This document shows positions 29,004 to 37,190 of a DNA stretch of 64,000 nt, one piece after another. Position 1 is the stretch's first letter. Each line of letters begins with the position of its first letter. A program made the translations under genes and the position numbers. Origin of the DNA: Zooshikella ganghwensis DSM 15267 (GTDB lineage: Bacteria; Pseudomonadota; Gammaproteobacteria; Pseudomonadales; Zooshikellaceae); contig NZ_AUAF01000002.1 in the NCBI RefSeq assembly GCF_000428585.1, positions 51,071 to 115,070 on the forward strand, read 5' to 3'. The notes below the pieces were generated by a model. The model was not told the DNA's origin, ran no database searches, and saw nothing but the letters and a program-made list of their open reading frames with translations.

Positions 29004-29184
29004 TATATACTCACAGCGAAGGGTTATTTAGGCGAGGCCACCGAGCGATGAAGCCCCAGGAGTTTAGATAAACTAAATGACTGGGGTGGCAGTTAAATGC
29101 TCCTGCATAAACTGCATTGCCACCATCCTTGGCGGTCAAGAGCGATGGTAACAAAGCCTAAAAATCATTCGCGAAGAGTATATT
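29004..29184. repeat. Dispersed element with terminal inverted repeats, copy 1 (about 181 bp)
   Basis: The left end TATATACTCACAGCGAA and the right end (complement TATACTCTTCGCGAA) form imperfect inverted repeats of about 28 bases, both ending TTTAGGC inward. An internal block, GCGATGAAGCCCCAGGAG followed by GACTGGGG, makes a nested stem (CCCCAG with CTGGGG; AGTTTA with TAAACT). A shorter relative is at 59383-59509. It encodes no protein and looks like a MITE- or REP-type element. Confidence 0.78.
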
Positions 29185-29492
29185 TATATTTTATAAATAT
29201 TCTTTTAATTTATATTTAATACAGATCTGCAAACAATAACCTTGCTCCTGAATACCGGCTGCGAAAAGTATCCATGCATAGTTAAGGGTATTAATGAGTG
29301 TATAAATGGAAAATATATTGTATACCCTTGGCTAATCAATTTTATGTGTGCTACCACTAGAGCAATGCAGGAGCAATTAACTGCCTCCCTCAGCACTTTG
29401 AAAAGAGTTGTGGTTGCTATCGCTAGCCTTAACAAACCAGACTAGCCCCACCAAAAATCCTTTACTGTGGGTATAAACATAAGGAGCTGTTT

Positions 29493-30824
29493 ATGCAATT
29501 ATCTAAAATTACACCACTAAATACCTCATCAAGGCTGGTACTTTATACTTTTTTATACAGTACACTCAGTATTTATAATACTACAGCTCATGCAAACAGC
29601 TCTGAAGCCAAACTTGATTTAACGCTTAGAAATTACTACTTCAACCGGGATTACCGCCATGCAAATGGTGACATTAGAGCGGGCAACCAAGATGGTAAAC
29701 GCAAAGCCTGGACCCAATCATTTCTTTTTGACTATCAGTCTCCATACTGGCATAACCTGATTGGCAGTGACCTTTCTATCTGGAACACACTTAAATTAGA
29801 TGGTGGAAAAGGAACTGGTAGAAATGCTTTAACAATTACCCAGGAAGATGCAGATCAAGTAAGCTACTCATCACTCGGCGTAGCACTTATCAAGTTTAAT
29901 CTAGAAAGTTTCTGGAATACGACAGTAAAGGCTGGCCGCCAAACATTTGAAACCCCTTTGGCCCTGTATTCAGATAGCCGCTCACAACCTTCTGCTTTTT
30001 CTGCAGTTCATATTCATAGCCAACCTGTTGATCGTTTTAATGTAAATTTACTGGGAATATACGAAGCCAAAGATAAAGACGATAGTGGCTTTGATGATAT
30101 CCATTATGAATACGGATTTGCCATTAGCCGAGATAAAATTGAGCATGCATATACATTAAGCATGGATTATACCTATGAAAATGGTCTCTATTTAGCCGCT
30201 CAGGCATTGACAGCTAAGGATGCCTATAATGCTTATCACTTAGAAGCAAGTTATAGCTTTCCACTTAATAACTGGTTAAACATTGACGTTGCAGGACTTT
30301 GGGAGCGACAAAAAGACACTGGAAACTTTAATGATGACAATCCAGGTTCAGTAGGTATTGATAATGATTTATTTAGCTTTAGCTTAGCCTTTAGACTAGG
30401 TGACTACTCAAAATTTACTATTATTTCACAAAACCTAACAGGTGACAGTGGTTTTGATTATTTTGCTGAAGGTGATCCTTGGTGGTTCAATAGCATCCAA
30501 TATTCAGACTTTAACTTTGAGGATGAAACATCTTGGCAAACTCGATTTGATTATGACTTTTCTGGTATTGGTTTTCCAGGTCTTACAGGTCTGATTCGTT
30601 ATGGTTACGCCAACGATGCCAAACCCTTTGATAGCAGTACCAACGATGAATATACCGAGTGGGAACGAGACCTTGAGTTACGTTATCAAGTACCGAGTGG
30701 GCATTTAAAAGGTATGGATATAAGAGTACGACATGCAACCTACCGCTCCCATCAATCCATGGGTAATGGTGGTGCCATTGACGAGTTCCGCATTATTGTT
30801 AATTACACATTACCATTAATATAA
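29493..30824 (+). CDS. OprD-like outer membrane porin (third, divergent)
   Basis: A 443-aa porin with signal peptide (about 1-34, ending AHA), an LDLTLRNYYFNRDY N-terminus and an OprD-type WTQSFLFDYQSPYW motif. The GRQTFETPL block is the usual OprD position. It lacks the TCTELxCPSG cysteine pair of its two neighbours and is much less similar to them, so it is an older paralogue rather than a recent tandem copy. It ends in YTLPLI. AAGGAG lies eight bases before the ATG. It has its own terminator, and a dispersed repeat lies upstream. Confidence 0.86.
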   Translation: MQLSKITPLNTSSRLVLYTFLYSTLSIYNTTAHANSSEAKLDLTLRNYYFNRDYRHANGDIRAGNQDGKRKAWTQSFLFDYQSPYWHNLIGSDLSIWNTLKLDGGKGTGRNALTITQEDADQVSYSSLGVALIKFNLESFWNTTVKAGRQTFETPLALYSDSRSQPSAFSAVHIHSQPVDRFNVNLLGIYEAKDKDDSGFDDIHYEYGFAISRDKIEHAYTLSMDYTYENGLYLAAQALTAKDAYNAYHLEASYSFPLNNWLNIDVAGLWERQKDTGNFNDDNPGSVGIDNDLFSFSLAFRLGDYSKFTIISQNLTGDSGFDYFAEGDPWWFNSIQYSDFNFEDETSWQTRFDYDFSGIGFPGLTGLIRYGYANDAKPFDSSTNDEYTEWERDLELRYQVPSGHLKGMDIRVRHATYRSHQSMGNGGAIDEFRIIVNYTLPLI

Positions 30825-30878
30825 CCACTGTTTTTTTAATGCTAGAAAAATCGGTGCTAAATACGCTGTGCTAAACAA

Positions 30879-30906
30879 AAAATGCACCCGTTAGTGGGTG
30901 CATTTT
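30879..30906. terminator. Bidirectional terminator between porin 3 and the HU-like gene
   Basis: Stem AATGCACCC (30881-30889) with GGGTGCATT (30896-30904), with A- and T-runs on the two sides, between convergent genes. Confidence 0.9.
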
Positions 30907-30950
30907 ACAAAACACTACAATTAAGATGCTGATCAGCACCTTAAAATAGC

Positions 30951-31295
30951 TTAGCTTTCAGCCATGTCTTTCAATTTTTTCAATGCACGTACTTTTACTT
31001 GCATAGAAGCAGGCTTAGCTTTAAACATCATTTCTTCACCTGTAAAAGGATTCACCCCTTTACGCGCTTTAACTGCAGGTTTTTTCTTAGTTGTAATTTT
31101 AAGGAGTCCAGGCAGTGTAAACTCACCGCAAGCACGCTTTTTGATATGACGCTCAATTACGTTTGCAAGCTCATCCAACACATTCTGTACATCTTTTTTG
31201 GCTAACTCAGTAGTCTCAGCCAACTCATTCAGTAACTGAGTTTTAGTGTATTTTTCTTTGATAGCAGCAGGTGCTTTGCGTTTTGCTTGTGCCAT
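30951..31295 (-). CDS. HU-family DNA-binding protein (extended N-terminus)
   Basis: A 114-aa nucleoid protein. Residues about 18-105 match the HU/IHF fold, with TKTQLLNELAETTELAKKDV helices and the KARKGVNPFTGEEM arm region. The N-terminus carries an extra Lys/Ala-rich segment (AQAKRKAPAAIKEKY), and the protein is about 25 residues longer than classical HU. Similar longer HU paralogues exist in Pseudomonas. It is probably a DNA-bending accessory protein. GGAG lies upstream of the ATG. Confidence 0.88.
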   Translation of the reverse strand: MAQAKRKAPAAIKEKYTKTQLLNELAETTELAKKDVQNVLDELANVIERHIKKRACGEFTLPGLLKITTKKKPAVKARKGVNPFTGEEMMFKAKPASMQVKVRALKKLKDMAES

Positions 31296-31998
31296 TGCTA
31301 TTTAACTCCAAGAATAAAACATATTTTAACTAAACGAACCATGCTTCCAGGCTTTTAACTCTTTCATTGTAATATACGTCAACTAAAGAGTATGCCTATA
31401 GAAACACTTTAGATTTCAGTCAGTTATCCTTGATAAAAGGTCAATTATCATTTGGGACAAAATAATCTATAAAGTTCGCTTTGTCTTTACAATGGATTCA
31501 GATAATGACTGTCGCTAAGTATGTAAGACAATGCTGTGTATTTGGGAAGTACACTAAACCAAACGATTGAGCCAACTTGTTACTCAACACAGTTTGGTAA
31601 AAAGCTTGTATACGCAATAGTACTTAGCACACACAAAATCTCTTAGATTACAGCTTAAAAAGCTTATCATCATAGCAGGAAACTATAATACAAGTCTTTC
31701 CAGGACGCACGCTTTTTATACTGAAAAATAACATTTTCTTTTTCTTTTTTTACATAAACAACAGGTTTAGCCTGACTTAGTTAATATGTCAGCTTAGAAT
31801 CCTCCTACAGATTCAATGTCTTAGACTACACTTAAGGAGTAAAGCCTAGTGCTTTAACTTATGACAGTAGTATAAATATACTTTTTGCTTTGTGTACTAG
31901 TGATGGCTTTCAATCGCTTTTCTGGTTAACCCCTTTTACTCTTTGAGCAAGCCATCACTTAACTTTTTTAATCATCACTAAAATTAAATATAAACAAT
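31296..31998. other. 700-base intergenic region with a two-stem hairpin
   Basis: It lies between the divergent HU-like and cold-shock-fusion genes and holds no recognisable gene. A bipartite hairpin is present at 31558-31598: outer stem ACCAAAC (31558-31564) with GTTTGGT (31592-31598), inner stem TTGAG (31567-31571) with CTCAA (31583-31587). It may belong to a long leader of the cold-shock-domain gene, but no transcription start is known. Confidence 0.5.
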
Positions 31999-32661
31999 AT
32001 GAAATTAGCCAAATTACTCCGCATCGTACATTGTTATCTTGGGCTTATAGCCTTTTTGTTAACATTAATTAGTGTGCCTATTTTTTTTCTAGAAGCACAT
32101 ATGCCTCTACCCTCAATAGATGCTTTGAATATGTTAAGCCTTTCACTCATCAATCTCCTGGTCGGCAGCCTGTTCAGCTTACCGCTATCACAACGTTTAT
32201 GGTGGCTTCAGCTGCTTGGCTCCATACTGTTACTTATTAGTTTGTTAGCCAGCATGATTACAGCACTCACAGACTCTTCTCTTTTTCAAAGCCTCCATAT
32301 AATCTGGCTAATGCTGTTTGGTGTAGTATTTTCCGCCTGCGCTCATTGGCATAACTTCCGGCTACACGCCAACATTGTTTGGAATACAGCTGCTCGGGAA
32401 ACAGGAACTGTTAAATGGTTTAATGTCAGTAAAGGGTTTGGATTTATTTCTCGAGCACGAGGTGATGATGTGTTTGTTCACTTCAAAGCAATACGCGGCC
32501 AAGGACACCGTACTCTCACAGAAGGTCAGCAGGTTGAATTTCTGGTAACCGCTCGTGATAAAGGTTTACAGGCTGAGGATGTGGTCAGTACTCCACCTGA
32601 TATGTTCCACTTGGAGTATGGTGAAGATACGCCCCCTCCCCCACAAAGTAATAACGACTGA
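31999..32661 (+). CDS. Membrane protein with C-terminal cold-shock domain
   Basis: A 220-aa fusion. The first ~130 residues are hydrophobic with about four transmembrane helices. From about residue 134 a complete cold-shock domain follows, [17 protein letters not shown] and [12 protein letters not shown], carrying the RNP1 and RNP2 nucleic-acid-binding motifs. A Pro-rich tail ends the protein. The layout (CSD protein, slyX, HIT, proS) resembles PA0961-PA0956 of P. aeruginosa. It would tether a single-strand nucleic-acid-binding domain to the inner membrane; its function is not known to me. Confidence 0.85.
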   Translation: MKLAKLLRIVHCYLGLIAFLLTLISVPIFFLEAHMPLPSIDALNMLSLSLINLLVGSLFSLPLSQRLWWLQLLGSILLLISLLASMITALTDSSLFQSLHIIWLMLFGVVFSACAHWHNFRLHANIVWNTAARETGTVKWFNVSKGFGFISRARGDDVFVHFKAIRGQGHRTLTEGQQVEFLVTARDKGLQAEDVVSTPPDMFHLEYGEDTPPPPQSNND

Positions 32662-32789
32662 TAATGTAGGCAAACAAGGATTTGTCTCAATAGAGCCCAC
32701 AAAAATGTTAGATCTACAGAAGCATTACAGGATCTAACAAGAGTGGCTTAAATAACGCTAGTACTTCTTTTTAAATCAGAAAAGTCGCT

Positions 32790-32820
32790 ACCTGCACAGC
32801 CCAAAAAATGCTGTGCAGGT
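32790..32820. terminator. Hairpin between the cold-shock fusion gene and slyX
   Basis: A perfect 11-bp stem ACCTGCACAGC (32790-32800) with GCTGTGCAGGT (32810-32820) between convergent genes. The U-tract is poor on both strands, so termination efficiency is uncertain. Confidence 0.65.
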
Positions 32821-32896
32821 AATGCGCTTTTGCTTCATTTAACTGATGCTACTTTTCGCCCCCCCATTACCTAATCTTATGGGTAACAGGGATTGA

Positions 32897-33097
32897 TTAA
32901 TAATGTGGAGGCTTCTCAGCTTGCTGTGAAGCTTGAATTAACTCAGGCAATACTTGTAACTGGTCCTTAAGGTAATCCACCTCTCGTCGTAAGGCATCAA
33001 TCGACTGTTGTTGTTCAGCAACCACCTTATTGAGTGCCTGTAACAAGTCTTCTTGAAACGCCACTTGCGTCTGTAAATCAATAAGCATCTGATCCAT
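32897..33097 (-). CDS. slyX: SlyX family protein
   Basis: A 66-aa coiled-coil protein with the SlyX pattern: DLQTQVAFQEDLLQALN, heptad-like Leu/Gln/Glu repeats, and a C-terminal PPHY. Its function is unknown despite its name, which comes from its position near slyD in E. coli. The start at 33097 is preferred because AAAGGT precedes it at good spacing. An ATG at 33115 inside the end of the HIT gene is possible; the two genes then overlap. Confidence 0.88.
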   Translation of the reverse strand: MDQMLIDLQTQVAFQEDLLQALNKVVAEQQQSIDALRREVDYLKDQLQVLPELIQASQQAEKPPHY

Positions 33098-33108
33098 CGT
33101 GAGACCTT

Positions 33109-33552
33109 TTAACACTCTGTAGCGTAAGTTAAATACGTTGTAAATACCGTGTGCAAACGTGCTTTAAGCGCTTCTACAGCCTCTGGCTCATAAGCTTTTG
33201 CGGGTAACTTACCCCATACTGGCTCTGGCCAGGCATCATCGGACTGTTGCCGAGCAATAATGTGAATATGCAGCTGACGTACTTTGTTACCCAGTGCAGC
33301 AATATTCATTTTATCTGCTGCAAAAATATCTTTAAGCTTTTCACTAATGTAGCTTACTTCCCACCACAACTGTTGTTGATCTTGGGCTGAAAGTTGGTAA
33401 ATTTCTTCAATACCAGGCACACGAGGTACTAAAATAAACCACGGGTATCGTTGATCATTCATTAATAACAAGGATGATAAAGAAAAGTCCCCAACCTTAA
33501 TCGTATCCTGTTGTAACTGTTCAGCTAAAGTAAAACCTTTCGTTACTTCCAT
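33109..33552 (-). CDS. HIT domain hydrolase
   Basis: A 147-aa histidine-triad protein. The catalytic motif is LHIHIIARQ followed by the conserved WPEPVWG block. These proteins hydrolyse nucleotide-linked substrates (AMP-lysine-like or dinucleoside polyphosphates). It is tightly linked to slyX and divergent from proS, as in Pseudomonas (PA0959-PA0960). Confidence 0.9.
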   Translation of the reverse strand: MEVTKGFTLAEQLQQDTIKVGDFSLSSLLLMNDQRYPWFILVPRVPGIEEIYQLSAQDQQQLWWEVSYISEKLKDIFAADKMNIAALGNKVRQLHIHIIARQQSDDAWPEPVWGKLPAKAYEPEAVEALKARLHTVFTTYLTYATEC

Positions 33553-33680
33553 CTTTCGCTATCCTCTCATCAACACCATAAAAATACACTAATCACAGAT
33601 ATTGATAATATGTGATCATAGCAATCCGCAGCAATGCACCGTAAAATACCTGCTTTTTGGAACACAACTGGTAGCCAACT

Positions 33681-35411
33681 ATGCGCACAACTGAATTCTT
33701 TATTCCCACCTTAAAGGAAACGCCTACTGATGCCGTAGTTATCAGCCATCAACTGATGCTGCGTGCAGGAATGATACGAAAACTGGCTTCAGGGTTGTAT
33801 ACATGGTTACCGCTGGGTTTACGTACCTTACGCAAAATTGAACGTATTGTTCGTGAAGAAATGGACAAAGCTGGGGCAATTGAACTATTAATGCCTGCCG
33901 TTCAGCCAGCAGAGCTTTGGCAAGAGTCTGGGCGCTGGGAGCAATATGGCCCTGAGCTACTACGTATTAAAGACCGTCACCAACGAGACTTTTGTGTAGG
34001 GCCGACTCATGAAGAAGTCATTACGGATATCGCTCGTCACGAACTCAGTAGTTACAAGCAATTACCTATTAATTTTTACCAAATTCAAACTAAATTTCGT
34101 GATGAAATTCGCCCCCGCTTTGGTGTCATGCGTGCCCGTGAGTTTGTCATGAAAGATGCTTATTCATTCCATCTGAATGAAGACAGCATGCAGCAAACCT
34201 ATGAACGCATGCATACTGCTTACTGCAATATCTTCGATCGTTTGGGCCTCAATTACCGCGCAGTAGTTGCTGATAGCGGGAGTATTGGTGGTAGCACTTC
34301 ACATGAGTTTCACGTATTGGCAGAGTCAGGTGAAGATGCTATCGCCTTCAGTAATAGCAGTCAGTACGCTGCAAATGTTGAAAAAGCCGTTGCCTTACCA
34401 GACACAACAGCACGCCCTGCGGCTACAGCCGAGTTATCTAAAGTAGAAACCCCTAATCAGCATACGATTACGGATATTGTCTCCTTTTTCTCAGTTGAAC
34501 CAAAACAGACACTGAAAACACTCGTCGTCCATGGCAACCCAGATGAACAAGGTAATACAACACTGGTTGCACTTGTAATTCGCGGTGATCACCAGCTGAA
34601 TGAAGTCAAAGCTGAAAATATCCACTCTGTCGCTCAACCACTCACATTTGCCTCTGATGCAGAAATACAAGCACAACTCAACTGCCAGCCTGGTTCCATA
34701 GGCCCAGTGGGTTTATCTATTCCTATTGTGGTAGATCACTCTGCAGCACACTTAGCTGACTTTATCTGTGGTGCCAATGAAGATGGCTACCACTATACGG
34801 GTGCCAACTGGGACCGTGACTGCCAATATACAACCGTTGCCGATATTCGTAATGTCGTCAATGGTGACCCAAGCCCCTGTGGCCAAGGGGAGCTTGTTAT
34901 CAAGCGAGGTATTGAGGTAGGACACATTTTCCAGCTCGGTGCTAAATACAGCAAGGAACTGAATGCAACCGTTTTAGATGAGCAGGGTAAGTCAGTGACT
35001 ATGCTGATGGGTTGCTATGGTATTGGTGTATCACGTATTGCAGCGGCAGCCATAGAGCAAAAAAATGATGATCATGGGATTATCTGGCCCGACGCGATAG
35101 CACCCTTCCAAATTGGTATTGTGCCACTGAAAATGGATAAATCAGAGCAGGTTAAAACTACAACAGAACAGGTTTATCAACAACTTACTGCTGCAGGTTT
35201 TGATGTTTTGCTCGATGATCGCGATCGTAAAACCAGCCCAGGTGTAAAATTTGCAGAAATGGAGCTTATTGGGGTGCCACACCGTATAGTGATTGGTGAT
35301 CGCGGCCTAGCAGAAGGTACTATTGAATATAAGCACCGCTCTGCAGAAGATTCTACGACTGTACCTGTATCTGAAATTGTCGATTTTTTCAAAGATAAAA
35401 TTACACTTTAA
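33681..35411 (+). CDS. proS: Prolyl-tRNA synthetase (bacterial type, with editing domain)
   Basis: ProRS (576 aa) charges tRNA-Pro. Class II motifs are visible: [12 protein letters not shown] (motif 1 region), [19 protein letters not shown] (motif 2) and [11 protein letters not shown] (motif 3). The inserted INS editing domain that clears alanyl-tRNA-Pro spans about residues 220-400, and the C-terminal anticodon-binding domain starts near 475. Length matches the prokaryote-like form. Confidence 0.97.
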   Translation: MRTTEFFIPTLKETPTDAVVISHQLMLRAGMIRKLASGLYTWLPLGLRTLRKIERIVREEMDKAGAIELLMPAVQPAELWQESGRWEQYGPELLRIKDRHQRDFCVGPTHEEVITDIARHELSSYKQLPINFYQIQTKFRDEIRPRFGVMRAREFVMKDAYSFHLNEDSMQQTYERMHTAYCNIFDRLGLNYRAVVADSGSIGGSTSHEFHVLAESGEDAIAFSNSSQYAANVEKAVALPDTTARPAATAELSKVETPNQHTITDIVSFFSVEPKQTLKTLVVHGNPDEQGNTTLVALVIRGDHQLNEVKAENIHSVAQPLTFASDAEIQAQLNCQPGSIGPVGLSIPIVVDHSAAHLADFICGANEDGYHYTGANWDRDCQYTTVADIRNVVNGDPSPCGQGELVIKRGIEVGHIFQLGAKYSKELNATVLDEQGKSVTMLMGCYGIGVSRIAAAAIEQKNDDHGIIWPDAIAPFQIGIVPLKMDKSEQVKTTTEQVYQQLTAAGFDVLLDDRDRKTSPGVKFAEMELIGVPHRIVIGDRGLAEGTIEYKHRSAEDSTTVPVSEIVDFFKDKITL

Positions 35412-35420
35412 TAAAATGCT

Positions 35421-35460
35421 TATCGGATACATCCGATATGAAGTGCCCAATGGGCACTTC
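35421..35460 (+). other. Two adjacent perfect hairpins downstream of proS
   Basis: Hairpin A is TATCGGAT (35421-35428) with ATCCGATA (35431-35438). Hairpin B is GAAGTGCCC (35440-35448) with GGGCACTTC (35452-35460). Neither is followed by a strong T-run, so together they may act as an mRNA 3'-end stabiliser or weak terminator. Confidence 0.6.
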
Positions 35461-35583
35461 ACTTAAGCACCTCATCGCCTATTCGTGTAACTTAACAGTA
35501 TTTTACTTTTCAAAAATATAATGCAACAAGTAAGGTATAGATAAGTAAAATCTGGCAGGATTGCCTTTTGGTCATTAACTTTT

Positions 35584-36216
35584 ATGCAGCAACTTCACGT
35601 TATATCAAATCAACTTAAAAACGATACCCTTTTTCAACTAGACTTCAAAACTGCTTTATGTCTGGCTGCCTTTTTTTTGAGTTTATTTGTTCAACCAGGT
35701 TTTGCTGGTCGACAACAACCCGCTGACGCAGAAATCCGCTCATTATTAAAAAAGACCGTCAGTGAAGCCTCTAGCTTTTATGATAAATATGATGCTGAAG
35801 TGTGGCTTGTGGATATGAATTCTCGTATGGCTCGCTTTGTCAAAGCACCAGATAAACGGCTAGCCATGCTCAAAATGATCCACCAAGAAGCAACCCGTGC
35901 AGGATTACAGCCTGAACTTGTACTCTCTGTTATTCATGTAGAAAGTTTATTTAATCGTTTTGCTGTTTCCAGAGTAGGTGCTCAGGGAATAATGCAAGTG
36001 ATGCCTTTTTGGAAAAACGAAATAGGCCGCCCGCAAGATAACCTGATTGATTTGGCCACCAACTTACGCTACGGATGTACTATTTTAAGTCACTATATAA
36101 AGAAAGAACGAGGCGATCTAATTCGAGCTTTAGCGCGCTATAACGGCAGTCTTGGAAAAACCTGGTATCCCCGCAAAGTTATGACCGCCATGTATAAATA
36201 TTGGTATCCCCAATAA
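35584..36216 (+). CDS. Lytic transglycosylase (SLT domain)
   Basis: A 210-aa exported murein hydrolase. The N-terminal hydrophobic segment (about residues 22-40, ending FAG) is a signal peptide or anchor. The SLT domain starts near residue 95, with the catalytic Glu in VIHVESLFNRFAVS and the GAQGIMQVMP motif, then NLRYGCTILSHY and ARYNGSLG. It cleaves the MurNAc-GlcNAc bond to form 1,6-anhydro ends. The ribosome site is weak and the start could be slightly internal. Confidence 0.9.
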   Translation: MQQLHVISNQLKNDTLFQLDFKTALCLAAFFLSLFVQPGFAGRQQPADAEIRSLLKKTVSEASSFYDKYDAEVWLVDMNSRMARFVKAPDKRLAMLKMIHQEATRAGLQPELVLSVIHVESLFNRFAVSRVGAQGIMQVMPFWKNEIGRPQDNLIDLATNLRYGCTILSHYIKKERGDLIRALARYNGSLGKTWYPRKVMTAMYKYWYPQ

Positions 36217-36248
36217 TCACTACACTACTTTGCTCATGTAATAAGCCT

Positions 36249-36521
36249 TTAGCGCACACCAAATTCATGATAATCCTCCCACGGTATTTCACTTACCTCG
36301 ATATGCTGTACATCAGCCATCGGGGGGCCCTTTGACAACCAAGCCTCAAGCGAATTCACCGCTTGACTATCGCCACACATCACAACCTCTACTCGCCCAT
36401 CAGGAAGATTGTATGCATAACCAGTAACCCCTAGCTGTACCGCCTTAAGCTGAGTAGAACCTCTAAACCACACGCCTTGAACTCGCCCAGTCACCCACGC
36501 TTTTTTACAGATTTTTGTCAT
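36249..36521 (-). CDS. Acylphosphatase
   Basis: A 90-aa acylphosphatase-fold enzyme. The signature VTGRVQGVWFRGST holds the catalytic Arg (in GVWFR), and Asn appears in the following GYAYNLPDGRVEV block. It hydrolyses carboxyl-phosphate bonds in the cytoplasm. GGAG is well placed before the ATG. It sits in the same order as PA0954 near a thioredoxin-like gene. Confidence 0.93.
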   Translation of the reverse strand: MTKICKKAWVTGRVQGVWFRGSTQLKAVQLGVTGYAYNLPDGRVEVVMCGDSQAVNSLEAWLSKGPPMADVQHIEVSEIPWEDYHEFGVR

Positions 36522-36618
36522 AAAAACTCCATTTTACTCTCAACAATTTAATCCTTATTGTTAAAAAAAGGCTATTTAGCATCTCTTAGAAAACCGTAAG
36601 CAAACCAATCAGCTATTT

Positions 36619-37074
36619 TTATTGAGCAGCGGCTATTACTTGTTTTATTGATTCTAGTGTTTGCGGACCTACCAATTGTTTCACCACCTTTCCTTTGGGG
36701 CTGATTACTAACGTCGTAGGTAACACCTGAGGTCTTGTCCAGTTTAGCTGAGCGGTTGGGTCTTGCTTAAACACAGGAAACGCTATTTTCAGCTGAGCAA
36801 CTTGTTGCTGTAACTCTGTAATATTTTCAATATTATCAAAGTTAATGCCAAGTACACTCACATTGGCTTGTGTGTCTATTTTGTTAAGCTCTGGAATTTC
36901 TTTTATACAGGGTGTGCACCATATCGCCCAGTAGTTAATCAGTAACCACTGTCCCTGATAATCAGTAATATCAAGTGGTTTCCCGTAGCTGTCATAAAAA
37001 TCAGGACGATTACAACCAATTAGACTTAGACAAAATAACAAAAGCAGAACTATTCTGAAATGTAGAATCGTCAT
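36619..37074 (-). CDS. TlpA-like thioredoxin-fold lipoprotein
   Basis: A 151-aa protein with a lipoprotein signal (LSLIGCN, Cys21) and a TlpA/ResA thioredoxin domain. Active-site CTPC lies in YWAIWCTPCIKEIPELN, and the cis-Pro is in VLPTTLVISP. It probably acts as a periplasmic membrane-anchored thiol reductase or disulfide handler. It is monocistronic, 97 bases after acylphosphatase on the same strand. Confidence 0.9.
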   Translation of the reverse strand: MTILHFRIVLLLLFCLSLIGCNRPDFYDSYGKPLDITDYQGQWLLINYWAIWCTPCIKEIPELNKIDTQANVSVLGINFDNIENITELQQQVAQLKIAFPVFKQDPTAQLNWTRPQVLPTTLVISPKGKVVKQLVGPQTLESIKQVIAAAQ

Positions 37075-37190
37075 AAGGCTGTCACTAGTTATTGAGTGGA
37101 GAATTATAAGTGCATTAATTAAATACTTACTGAATCGAGGTGGATAATAACGCGAATATCCTTTGCATGCGATAGCAGTAAGGAGAGCTT

